Shown here: piece after piece, positions 50,347-58,640 of the stretch | Numbering within the stretch: position 1 is the first letter of the stretch | Layout of the letters: each line of letters starts with the position of its first letter | Assembly (NCBI RefSeq): GCF_019457535.1 | Contig: NZ_CP080417.1 | Coordinates: 1,736,001 to 1,800,000, forward strand | Direction: 5' to 3' | From: Shewanella halotolerans | Lineage (GTDB): Bacteria; Pseudomonadota; Gammaproteobacteria; Enterobacterales; Shewanellaceae | DNA length: 64,000 nucleotides | The notes under the pieces: generated by a model | The model's input: only the letters and a program-made list of their open reading frames with translations | What the model was told of the DNA's origin: nothing | The model's database searches: none | Program-made: the position numbers and the translations under genes

Positions 50347-52629
50347 TTACATCCCTTTGGTGAAAGTACGTGTAATGACGTCCTGTTGCTGCTCTGGTGT
50401 CAGTGCGTTGAAGCGCACGGCGTAACCAGATACACGGATAGTCAGCTGTGGATACTTGTCTGGGTTAACCACTGCATCTTCCAGCATTTCGCGGTTCATC
50501 ACGTTCACGTTAAGGTGTTGACCACCTTCGCGGGTCTCGTTGTGAGCGAAGTAACCATCCATCAGCGCAGCCAGGTTAGCGCGGCGACCGTCGTCATCTT
50601 TACCCAGGGCATTTGGCACGATAGAGAAGGTATAAGAGATACCGTCCTGTGCGTGAGCAAATGGTAGCTTGGCAACTGAAGTCAGTGAGGCGATAGCGCC
50701 TTTCTCGTCACGGCCGTGCATTGGGTTTGCACCCGGTGCAAATGGCGCGCCTGCTGGACGACCGTCTGGCGTAGTACCTGTCTTCTTACCATAAACCACG
50801 TTTGAGGTGATAGTGAGGATAGACTGAGTCGGGATCGCGTTACGGTACATCTTCTTGTGACGGATCTTAGCCATGAAGCGCTCAACCAGCTCGGTAGCCA
50901 GGTCATCGACGCGTGCATCGTTGTTACCAAACTTAGGATATTCACCTTCGATGTCGAAATCGACAGCGATGCCGTTTTCGTCACGAATTGGCTTAACCTT
51001 GGCAAACTTGATGGCTGACAGTGAGTCGGCAGCAATAGACAGACCAGCGATACCACAAGCCATGGTGCGACGTACGTCTCTGTCGTGTAGCGCCATCAGG
51101 GCCGCTTCATAAGAGTACTTGTCGTGCATGAAGTGAATCGCGTTTAGCGCAGACACATATTGAGTCGCTAACCACTCCATCATGGTGTCCAGGCGGCCCA
51201 TCACATCGTCAAAGTCCAGGACTTCATCTTTGATTGGCTCAAACTTAGGACCTATCTGAGTCTTAAGCTTCTCATCCACACCGCCGTTGATGGCGTAAAG
51301 CATGGTCTTGGCCAGGTTGGCGCGGGCGCCGAAGAACTGCATGTGTTTACCAACAACCATAGGGCTCACACAACAGGCGATAGCGTAGTCGTCAGAGTCG
51401 AAATCGGGACGCATCAGGTCATCGTTTTCGTACTGAATAGAGCTGGTGTCGATAGAGACCTTAGCGCAGTACTTCTTGAAGTTAAGCGGCAGCTTCTCTG
51501 ACCAAAGCACTGTGATGTTTGGCTCAGGGCTTGGGCCCATGTTGTATAGGGTGTGCAGGAAGCGGAAGCTAGACTTAGTCACCAGAGTACGGCCATCAAG
51601 ACCCATACCTGCGATAGACTCGGTAGCCCAGATTGGGTCGCCAGAGAATAGCTCGTCGTACTCAGGGGTACGTAGGAAGCGCACCATACGTAGCTTCATC
51701 ACGAAATGGTCAACCATCTCCTGAGCTTGCTGCTCGGTCAACACGCCATTGTTGATGTCACGCTCGATGTAGATATCCAGGAAGCTAGAGGTACGGCCAA
51801 GAGACATGGCGGCGCCGTTTTGGCTCTTCACTGCGGCCAGGTAGCCGAAGTAAGTCCACTGAATCGCTTCTTTAGCGTTGGTTGCAGGACCTGAGATGTC
51901 ACAGCCGTAGCTGGCAGCCATCTGCTTCATTTGACCCAGGGCTTTGTGCTGCTCGGCGATCTCTTCGCGTAGCTGCATTGTGGCTGAAAGATCTTCACCC
52001 GCTTCAAACTGCGCTTGCAGTGAGCTGAACTGGGCAAATTTTTCCTGCATCAGATAATCGATACCGTACAGGGCGATACGACGGTAGTCACCAATGATAC
52101 GACCACGGCCGTAAGCATCTGGCAGACCAGTCAGTACGCCAGACTTACGGCAGCGCATGATCTCAGGGGTGTAGATGTCGAATACGCCTTGGTTGTGAGT
52201 CTTGCGGAGTTCTGAGTAGACATACTTGATGTTTGGATCCAGTTCACGACCATAGGCAGCGCATGACCCTTCGACCATGCGGATACCGCCATTGGGTAAC
52301 ATGGCACGCTTAAGTGGCGCGTCTGTTTGTAGACCGACAATGGTTTCAAGATCTTGGTCGATGTAACCTGCTGCATGAGAGGTAATGGTAGAGACTTTGT
52401 CGGTATCGAAATCAACAGGTGCGTGGGTGCGGTTTTCCTGTTTGATACCTTCCATCACTTTGTCCCAAAGCGCGCTGGTCGCTTCGGTGGGGCCGGCTAG
52501 GAAAGATTCGTCTCCTTCATAGGGCTTGTAGTTCTTTTGAATAAAGTCGCGTACATTTACTTCAGACTTCCAATCACCAGGAGTAAAACCTTCCCACGCT
52601 TTGGTGAACAGCTCAGTTTTTTCGGTCAT
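50347..52629 (-). CDS. pflB: Formate C-acetyltransferase (pyruvate formate-lyase)
   Basis: A 760-residue glycyl radical enzyme that converts pyruvate and CoA to acetyl-CoA and formate without oxygen. The two adjacent active-site cysteines are in AIACCVSPM near residue 415. The radical glycine is in TIRVSGYAVRFNAL near residue 735. Length is the same as E. coli PflB. No focA lies directly upstream; the formate channel gene is about 3 kb away on the other strand. A PdhR-like palindrome 226 bases upstream suggests pyruvate-dependent control. Confidence 0.97.
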   Translation of the reverse strand: MTEKTELFTKAWEGFTPGDWKSEVNVRDFIQKNYKPYEGDESFLAGPTEATSALWDKVMEGIKQENRTHAPVDFDTDKVSTITSHAAGYIDQDLETIVGLQTDAPLKRAMLPNGGIRMVEGSCAAYGRELDPNIKYVYSELRKTHNQGVFDIYTPEIMRCRKSGVLTGLPDAYGRGRIIGDYRRIALYGIDYLMQEKFAQFSSLQAQFEAGEDLSATMQLREEIAEQHKALGQMKQMAASYGCDISGPATNAKEAIQWTYFGYLAAVKSQNGAAMSLGRTSSFLDIYIERDINNGVLTEQQAQEMVDHFVMKLRMVRFLRTPEYDELFSGDPIWATESIAGMGLDGRTLVTKSSFRFLHTLYNMGPSPEPNITVLWSEKLPLNFKKYCAKVSIDTSSIQYENDDLMRPDFDSDDYAIACCVSPMVVGKHMQFFGARANLAKTMLYAINGGVDEKLKTQIGPKFEPIKDEVLDFDDVMGRLDTMMEWLATQYVSALNAIHFMHDKYSYEAALMALHDRDVRRTMACGIAGLSIAADSLSAIKFAKVKPIRDENGIAVDFDIEGEYPKFGNNDARVDDLATELVERFMAKIRHKKMYRNAIPTQSILTITSNVVYGKKTGTTPDGRPAGAPFAPGANPMHGRDEKGAIASLTSVAKLPFAHAQDGISYTFSIVPNALGKDDDGRRANLAALMDGYFAHNETREGGQHLNVNVMNREMLEDAVVNPDKYPQLTIRVSGYAVRFNALTPEQQQDVITRTFTKGM

Positions 52630-53146
52630 CGTACTAATACCTTCTGTTTGAGATAAAGGTTATTGGTTATCGATAGGCTGTCACTGCAGACGTTGCGATA
52701 CACCAATAGCTATTCTTCGCAGCTCCCTTCAATGTATTACCCGGATGATGGGAACTGAATTATCGAACCGGTAAACCGTGTCGATTTAAATCTGTTTTAC
52801 GCGATATCCGAAGCCATTTGACACTCACTGTCTAAATCGATTCGGTTATCGTTAAATTGGTAAGACCAATTAACCATATGCATAGTACCATATCTCCCTA
52901 GGCGCTGCATCTGAATCGGTCTGCTTTTGCCCGAGTTAATGCCAAAATTGCTATCGGGTTATCATTTTTGGCGCAAAATTTCGTTTGCATCTCACCTAAG
53001 AGTCGGTTATTTGCGCGAGGTGGTTCACACCTTTGTCTGACAACCTGTGACATCGATGATAAGGGTGATTCCCCGGCGTTATGAGCGCCATGCCCATAGG
53101 GCATATTGATGCCTGTTATCAGCAAGTTTGATGTAAGTATAGGGGA
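52630..53146. promoter_or_regulatory. Long upstream region of pflB
   Basis: About 520 bases with no convincing gene. It holds the PdhR-like palindrome at 52855-52871. TCGAT-TTAA-ATCTG at 52781-52794 is a poor match to the FNR consensus TTGAT-N4-ATCAA (seven of ten), so oxygen control is only possible. A minus-strand frame at 52898-53125 lacks family features and is not called. Confidence 0.5.
52855..52871. promoter_or_regulatory. Candidate PdhR-type operator upstream of pflB
   Basis: AATTGGTAAGACCAATT is a perfect inverted repeat with a three-base centre. It equals the consensus AATTGGT-N3-ACCAATT known for the pyruvate-responsive GntR-family repressor PdhR. It is 226 bases before the pflB start. 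The only other perfect copy that I found in the window is upstream of the DUF3360 gene. Confidence 0.6.
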
Positions 53147-53177
53147 GATAAAAATGAAGAGGGCCTAAGCCCTCTTC
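53147..53177 (-). terminator. Terminator of the DUF3360 gene
   Basis: Read on the minus strand, GAAGAGGGC and GCCCTCTTC pair across a four-base loop and are followed by ATTTTTATC. It lies 14 bases after the stop of the permease gene. Confidence 0.85.
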
Positions 53178-53190
53178 GTCGTTTGCGCGA

Positions 53191-54723
53191 TTAAAGTAGC
53201 GCTGGGATCCCTTGAATCATTCCCACTGCCAACATGGCGGCGAGACAGATAACAAAAGCCAGACCCGGAATGATCAGTCTGTCGGCTAGACTCAGGCTAG
53301 CGGCACGTTCTTTGTCGCCGATCAGGCCGTTATTATCTAGCAGCATGGTGAGTGCCCAGGCTAGCACAGGGTTGGCAACGAATGAGGCGAAGATACAGAT
53401 CCCCGCCGCTTGGCTGCTTTGGGTGTCTTTCACCATCTGCATGCCGGCTTCCAGTAGTGGCAGGAATACGCCAACCAGCAAGGCGATTGACATCACAGGG
53501 CGCCATACGGTGACATCCATTGGATAACCCAGTACCGCGACTATGATACACAGGCTGCCCAGCAAGATGGCGCCGGCAGGAATAGGACGCTTAGCGATTG
53601 CCGCCGGGATCATGTAGGTACCCCATGAAGAGGTGATGTTACCGCCACCCACAGCTGTGCCCACAATTTGACGTAGCGAACAGGTGGTCATGGTGTCATC
53701 CACATCCATCAGCACTTTTTCTGTGCCTTTAGGGTAGTTCAGCTCCTGGAAGATACGGTGACCGAGGAAGTCTGGTGACCACATAGCAACCGCCAGGATG
53801 GCGAAAGGCAGTGATGCGATGAAGTGCTCGAAGTTAGGTAAGCCTAGCTGCCAGCCGTATTCCGTAGAGCCCCACCAGTACGCTGGGTTCAGGTTAGGGA
53901 TGCCAGGCGCCGTAACAAATTGCAGATCTAAGCCGGCGCCGAGGGCGAAGGCCAGCGCAATTGCCGCGATAGAACAAAGCGGAATAGCCAGCCAGCGTTT
54001 ACCCACCTTGGCCAGATAGGCGTAGAGAACGACGTTCACCAAGAGGATGAAGAAGGCAACATAGCCCAGGCTATAGTCCAGGGCGTGCTTGGCCTGCAGG
54101 CCACCGGCCCAGTCAAACAGCGAGGTGATCTGACTCTTGGCGCCCATGAAGCCCAGGAAGACCAAGAGGCCCCCCGCGACGCCGCTGGAGGTGAGGTTCA
54201 CCAACCTGGAGCCACCTTTAAAGTAACTAAGCAGCAGACCAAAGATCCCCAGAAGGATCGCAAGCGCTAACGGGTGCGCGCCAGCTAAGGCGATGGTACC
54301 GATAAGCGGGATCATGGGGCCGTGGTTGCCGCCAAGGTTAGCGCGAGGGTTGATAAATCCGGAACTGATGATACAGAAGAGCAGGGCGGGGATGAGCATT
54401 TCGACGCGAACCACCTGAATGGCGAATTCGGCGCCCAGGTTGATGTGTTCCCAGCGCTCACTCAGGCCCGAAGCCCAGGCGGCCATTACGGCGGAATACA
54501 TTACCGTGATGCCGATAGTACCAGCAATGGCGGGTACCAAGTCTTCCCACTCGAAGCGGAAGTCGCGTCCCGGCAGGTTGAGGCCCCAACGTCTGGGCTT
54601 CATGATCTGTAATTCGTGGTCTAAATATTCTTCACGAGTGGCAAACTCGCTGGCAGGACGGTGAAGCGCCTTGTAAGTCAGCTCAGAGGCTTCCATCTCT
54701 TCTTTTTTGACTGTTTCTGACAT
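53191..54723 (-). CDS. DUF3360 family putative permease
   Basis: A 510-residue membrane protein with about twelve hydrophobic segments after a 60-residue charged N-terminal region. Features such as NPRANLGGNHGPMIPLIGTIALAG, SGVAGGLLVFLGFMGAKSQ and GGGNITSSWGTYMIPAAIAKRP resemble the DUF3360 family, distantly related to NCS2/SulP-type carriers. The substrate is not known. The same perfect PdhR-like palindrome found upstream of pflB lies 195 bases before its start, and it sits between pflB and the formate channel gene. I infer a possible role in carboxylate (pyruvate or related) transport. Confidence 0.8.
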   Translation of the reverse strand: MSETVKKEEMEASELTYKALHRPASEFATREEYLDHELQIMKPRRWGLNLPGRDFRFEWEDLVPAIAGTIGITVMYSAVMAAWASGLSERWEHINLGAEFAIQVVRVEMLIPALLFCIISSGFINPRANLGGNHGPMIPLIGTIALAGAHPLALAILLGIFGLLLSYFKGGSRLVNLTSSGVAGGLLVFLGFMGAKSQITSLFDWAGGLQAKHALDYSLGYVAFFILLVNVVLYAYLAKVGKRWLAIPLCSIAAIALAFALGAGLDLQFVTAPGIPNLNPAYWWGSTEYGWQLGLPNFEHFIASLPFAILAVAMWSPDFLGHRIFQELNYPKGTEKVLMDVDDTMTTCSLRQIVGTAVGGGNITSSWGTYMIPAAIAKRPIPAGAILLGSLCIIVAVLGYPMDVTVWRPVMSIALLVGVFLPLLEAGMQMVKDTQSSQAAGICIFASFVANPVLAWALTMLLDNNGLIGDKERAASLSLADRLIIPGLAFVICLAAMLAVGMIQGIPALL

Positions 54724-55684
54724 AATTTCTCATTCTCCGAAAAGAACTTATTGACTCATCGATTCGATGAAGACTTAGAGGTAATCCTTGCAAGTCAGCG
54801 AGTGTCGTTTGTTGAAAAACCCCCAGGTGCCACTCGAGTAACTTGTCCGCCCCCTAGAATGGATAAAACACCCTAAATCCGGCGAGCAGTTGCATCCCTA
54901 ACGCTGTTTGAAATTGGTCTGACCAATTTACCTTATAAATCTTAACATAGTGAATTTCACCTGACATTAACTATCAATAAACTTGAAACTGGTGATTAGA
55001 TGATTTGGGAGCTAGTTAACATCTTGTATCGCCATTTCAGATCAATTTTTACATTAGGCATATATATTGCGTTTGGATATGGATCGCGCCTTTTGTCACT
55101 TTTGGGAGCCACTCCCCCCATTCTCGGCAAATTAGAGATGCCTCGCACGGCTCACATTTTTGGCTGGGGCGGGCTTCACAAAAAGCCTGTGTGATGTGCG
55201 CCGTATCTCGAAAATGCTTATCTTCGCTTCTCGCTTCGTCTCCTGCGCGCCCTGACAAAGTGCTCGCCAAGGTTGTTAATCAAGATGCCTTATAGCTTAG
55301 GCAATAGGTGGTTAGTTGCCAGTTTGCCTTGGTGAGCCGCACGCCTTTACGCCTCATGGGCGCTTTTATCTCTATTTTCCTAAGTAACATTTTACTCCTT
55401 GTAACTTATTGTATTTATTTGGTTTAAAGGTTGTTTGTTGCTGACTTAACAACTTGCTTACCTCCAGGTCTGGTTATCAAATTTACTGATTGTCTCATTC
55501 ATTATTATCAAATTTTATTCCCTTCCTTTAATGGCTAATCTCGGCACCAGAGAGTGAGGCAATAGGCTAACTCTTTGTAAAAACATTTATTAATCAATAG
55601 CCGTCTTTCGAGACTTGGCACTTGCGGAGATGATGTTAATGAAATTTCACCCTTGTTTTACGCTCGGCTGGAGATGGACGCGCC
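54724..55684. promoter_or_regulatory. Long divergent region between the DUF3360 and FocA-CBS genes
   Basis: 961 bases without a gene that I can defend. It contains the PdhR-like palindrome at 54911-54929, a smaller palindrome GTGAATTTCAC at 54950-54960, and a patch (about 55080-55275) that is richer in GC than its AT-rich surroundings. Frames on both strands across that patch (55000-55194 plus, 55049-55270 minus) show no family features. The patch could be part of a long leader, a small RNA or an old gene remnant. Confidence 0.45.
54911..54929. promoter_or_regulatory. Candidate PdhR-type operator upstream of the DUF3360 gene
   Basis: AAATTGGTCTGACCAATTT is a perfect palindrome with a CTG centre, equal in its arms to the site upstream of pflB. 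It is about 190 bases before the start of the minus-strand permease gene and about 755 bases before the FocA-CBS gene. Confidence 0.58.
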
Positions 55685-57211
55685 ATGACGATACCTAATC
55701 TAGTGCCATTAGCAGCCAGGCGGGTCGAGCCAGCGCCTTTGAGCGAGCCTAGCCTGTGTCAACGCGCCGCGACTTATGGTCAGGAGAAGGTGACTAAGCA
55801 GGCGATGCAGTCTATCGGTCAGGCTATGTTTGCCGGCGCCTTTATCGCGCTCGCCTTCGTGTTTTATCTCACCGTCACTACGGGGGCGTCGGGCGATTGG
55901 GGCATGGTACGCCTCGTTGGCGGCCTGGCTTTTAGCCTAGGGCTGATGTTGGTGGTGATCTGTGGTGGCGAGCTGTTTACCAGTAGCGTGCTGAGCAGTG
56001 TCGCCTGGGCGCAGAAACGTGTCAGCACGCAGGAGCTGCTGGCCTGTTGGGGACGCGTCTATCTGGGTAACTTTTGCGGCGCCATGTTCATGCTGGCATT
56101 GATCCTCAGTGCCAAGATGTACCTGTTAGACGGCGGATTATGGGGCCTCAATGCCTTAAAGGTCACCCAACATAAGCTGCACCACTCCTGGGGCCAGGCG
56201 TTTGCCCTGGGTATCTTATGTAACATGCTGGTTTGTTTAGGGGTTTGGATGACCTTCGCCAGTAAGGAGGCGCTGACTAAAGCCATCTTGTTGATGCTAC
56301 CCGTGGCGATGTTTGTCAGCAGCGGCTTCGAGCACAGCATAGCCAATCTCTTTATGGTGCCGCTGGGGATCGCCATTAAGCAGCTGGCCATCTGGGGCTG
56401 GTATCAGATCCCCGGATTTACCGCCGAGCAATTTAGTGATCTGACACTGCTTCATTTTCTGACCAATAACCTGATCCCTGTGACCGCGGGCAATATCGTC
56501 GGCGGTGGCCTAGTGGTGGGGTTGGGTTACTGGTGGATAGATTCAAGTAAGGCACGTATTGGCCCACTCGCTCAGGTGACATCTATGTCGGTGCATCTCG
56601 AGCCCGTGTTAAGCCGCAGTGATCAGAGTAACAGACAGGACAACGGCAGCGAGCTCGCTGCACATTCAATCTCAATATTATCTAGTAAAGCTTGTAGGGG
56701 AGAGACCCAAATGCCTAAATCGATTCAAAAACTAAATGTCAGTGCGCTGATGGAGCAGACACCTTTTACCCTTGCACCTGAGCTCTCTGTGTATGAGGGG
56801 CTTAAGCAGCTCAACGAGGCGCAGCTGCGCGGCGCGCCCGTGGTTGATGCTAAGCAACGTCTGCTGGGGTTTGTCTCTCAGCAAGATCTGCTGCGTAGCC
56901 TATGGTCAGAAGAGTTTGTCCGTGGCATTAGCTACAAGGTGGCCGATCTGATGCAGACCCGTGTGCTGACGGTAACCCCTGATGATGCGGTGGCCGACCT
57001 GATAGAGGTGATGGTGGTAGATCGTGACAAGCTGTTTCCCGTGAGTGACATGGGCTTGTTGACCGGCCATACCTATGCCAGTTACGAGGAGCGACTGCGC
57101 CACGCCAGCGCGAGTAAGCCCAGCTGTTTTCCCGTGGTCAGTGAAGGCAAGTTAGTTGGGGTGATTAACCGAGAGTCCATCGTAGCCAAGGTATGCGCCA
57201 TCTACGAATAG
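55685..57211 (+). CDS. Formate/nitrite channel (FocA type) fused to tandem CBS domains
   Basis: A 508-residue protein. Residues about 35-290 are a six-helix formate/nitrite transporter domain (AMFAGAFIALAFVFYLTVTTG, GGELFTSSVLS, GNFCGAMFMLAL, WGQAFALGILCNMLVCLGVWM, SSGFEHSIANLF, NNLIPVTAGNIVGGGLVVGLGYWW). A polar linker of about 50 residues leads to two CBS domains (about 345-508: LAPELSVYEGLKQLNEAQLRGAPVVD and LTVTPDDAVADLIEVMVVDRDKLFPV). It probably exports formate made by PflB. A strong Shine-Dalgarno (AGGGGAGAG) six bases before an in-frame ATG at 56711 sits exactly at the start of the CBS part, so a separate CBS protein may also be made. Confidence 0.88.
   Translation: MTIPNLVPLAARRVEPAPLSEPSLCQRAATYGQEKVTKQAMQSIGQAMFAGAFIALAFVFYLTVTTGASGDWGMVRLVGGLAFSLGLMLVVICGGELFTSSVLSSVAWAQKRVSTQELLACWGRVYLGNFCGAMFMLALILSAKMYLLDGGLWGLNALKVTQHKLHHSWGQAFALGILCNMLVCLGVWMTFASKEALTKAILLMLPVAMFVSSGFEHSIANLFMVPLGIAIKQLAIWGWYQIPGFTAEQFSDLTLLHFLTNNLIPVTAGNIVGGGLVVGLGYWWIDSSKARIGPLAQVTSMSVHLEPVLSRSDQSNRQDNGSELAAHSISILSSKACRGETQMPKSIQKLNVSALMEQTPFTLAPELSVYEGLKQLNEAQLRGAPVVDAKQRLLGFVSQQDLLRSLWSEEFVRGISYKVADLMQTRVLTVTPDDAVADLIEVMVVDRDKLFPVSDMGLLTGHTYASYEERLRHASASKPSCFPVVSEGKLVGVINRESIVAKVCAIYE
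56695..56713 (+). promoter_or_regulatory. Internal ribosome binding site and start codon in the FocA-CBS gene
   Basis: TAGGGGAGAGACCCAAATG lies in frame at codon 343 of the fusion gene, at the boundary of the linker and the CBS part. The purine-rich core is a near-perfect Shine-Dalgarno with six-base spacing. It looks like the relict or functional start of a once separate CBS-domain gene (product of about 166 residues). Confidence 0.6.
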
Positions 57212-57234
57212 TGTCCAAGACCAGCTGTAAACAA

Positions 57235-57260
57235 CAAAAAAGGGGCGAATGCCCCTTTTT
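57235..57260 (+). terminator. Terminator of the FocA-CBS gene
   Basis: AAAAAAGGGGC and GCCCCTTTTT pair across a GAAT loop, 24 bases after the stop codon. Confidence 0.92.
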
Positions 57261-57382
57261 AATGTCTACTGAATTGCTGGCTCAACTGTCTGTTTGATTT
57301 CCAGTTTAATTGCCCGTCCAAGTGCCGACTCATTTTACCTGTGAGTTAAGCAGGCAGTGAGTTGTGCAACTAACCAAATTCG

Positions 57383-58297
57383 CTATTTATTGCTTTTGGC
57401 GTGCTGGCGATGTTTGCTCAGGCGTCTGGCCTCGGTGATCACGCAGTCACGTAGCGGATTCTCGCCTGAATCGCAGCGCCACACGAAGGAGAGGTGCCTC
57501 TGCATGTTGAGCTGCGGTGTCGGTAAGATAACCAACTCGCCGGCGGCGACCTCTTTCTCCACATCCAGGAAAGGCAGGCTACTCAGATAGGGGCCATTTT
57601 TCACCAAGGCCTTGAGCAGGGAGACATGCTCATACTCTTTCCATACGTTGAGCTTTTCGATGACACCGTGAATGGCTCCCTCGAAGATGCGGCGGGTCCC
57701 TGCGCCTTGCTCGCGCAGCACCCATCTTGCCTGTTCAAGCTGCGCCAGGCTGATGTTGGTCTGCTTGGCATAGGGATGATGTGGCGAGGCGACCACCACC
57801 AGATGATCGTCTAACCATTGCTCCTGATAGAGTCGGCTGTCGTCGTTGCGGCCTTCTATGATGCCAAAGTCATATTCGTAATTAAGTAAGCCCTCGACCA
57901 CGTTCTCGGTATTTTCCACTGTGAGCTCGATCCTAAGTTCGGGAAAATCGGTATCGATTTTACTGATGAGCTCAGGCAGCAGATGCTCGGCGGCCGTCTG
58001 ACTCGAGCATAAACGAAAACGACCACTTATAAGGTGTTGTTCGTGAAGGCCTAATTCGATCTGTTGTGCATCTTGCAGCAGGCGTCTTGCCCTTGGGCGC
58101 AACCAGTTCCCCCAGTGGCTGAGGGTGAGGCGATTGCCCTGTCTGATAAACAGCGGGCGGCCGAGCAGGTTCTCCAGCTGGCCAAGGGACATGCTGACGG
58201 CAGACTGTGTCATTGACAGTTTTCGCGCCGCGGCACTCACACTTTCCAGGCTGGCTACGGCATCGAACACCATGATTTGTTTTAGTGAGTACTTCAT
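57383..58297 (-). CDS. LysR family transcriptional regulator
   Basis: A 304-residue regulator with the N-terminal winged helix-turn-helix (MKYSLKQIMVFDAVASLESVSAAARKLSMTQSAVSMSLGQLENLLGRPLFIRQGNR) and a LysR substrate domain (FRLCSSQTAAEHLLPELISKI, then GIIEGRNDD). It resembles regulators in the CysB/CbbR-like branch but no ligand can be named. It is divergent from the YfcC-type carrier gene, with a LysR-type palindrome between, so it may control that gene and itself. Confidence 0.92.
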   Translation of the reverse strand: MKYSLKQIMVFDAVASLESVSAAARKLSMTQSAVSMSLGQLENLLGRPLFIRQGNRLTLSHWGNWLRPRARRLLQDAQQIELGLHEQHLISGRFRLCSSQTAAEHLLPELISKIDTDFPELRIELTVENTENVVEGLLNYEYDFGIIEGRNDDSRLYQEQWLDDHLVVVASPHHPYAKQTNISLAQLEQARWVLREQGAGTRRIFEGAIHGVIEKLNVWKEYEHVSLLKALVKNGPYLSSLPFLDVEKEVAAGELVILPTPQLNMQRHLSFVWRCDSGENPLRDCVITEARRLSKHRQHAKSNK

Positions 58298-58640
58298 CGA
58301 CCTTGTGGCGTCCTAACTGATTTGAACAATAAAGAAAACTATCAATAAAATTGATGCTTGTGTGATATTGATTGTATGAGTGCCCGGGTGCTTTCACAAG
58401 TAAAGCGTTGATTTTATCTAAGTTACTCGACCTGCCTCACTCTTTGCCCGCGTCTTGTGCGCCCCATGACATTTCTTGCCAATACGTGAATCCTATCTAG
58501 GGATGCTTGAGTCATTATGGTCGCCTGGTCTGAGCGTTATCCCTTATTCGCTGGTAAGGGGGATTCTTGTGCAGTGAAAAGGGAATTGGTTTATATTGGC
58601 GGGCAATAACTTAGATTCCAAGAATAACCATGGAAAAGCA
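58298..58640. promoter_or_regulatory. Divergent region between the LysR gene and the carrier gene
   Basis: 343 bases. The clearest signal is ATCAATAAAATTGAT at 58341-58355, an inverted repeat that contains the T-N11-A form (TCAAT-N3-ATTGA) of LysR boxes. It is 44 bases from the regulator start. A second half site (GATATTGATTG) lies at about 58364-58374. No gene is seen here. Confidence 0.5.

Noticed and set aside
52781..52794. FNR-like TCGATTTAAATCTG upstream of pflB
   Set aside because: Only seven of ten conserved positions match. Anaerobic control of pflB is expected, but this site is not good enough to claim.
52898..53125. 75-codon minus-strand frame upstream of pflB
   Set aside because: No ribosome binding site, mixed composition and no family features; it overlaps the probable promoter region.
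55000..55270. Overlapping frames of 64 and 73 codons on opposite strands
   Set aside because: No convincing start signals or family motifs, and both rest on the same GC-rich patch.
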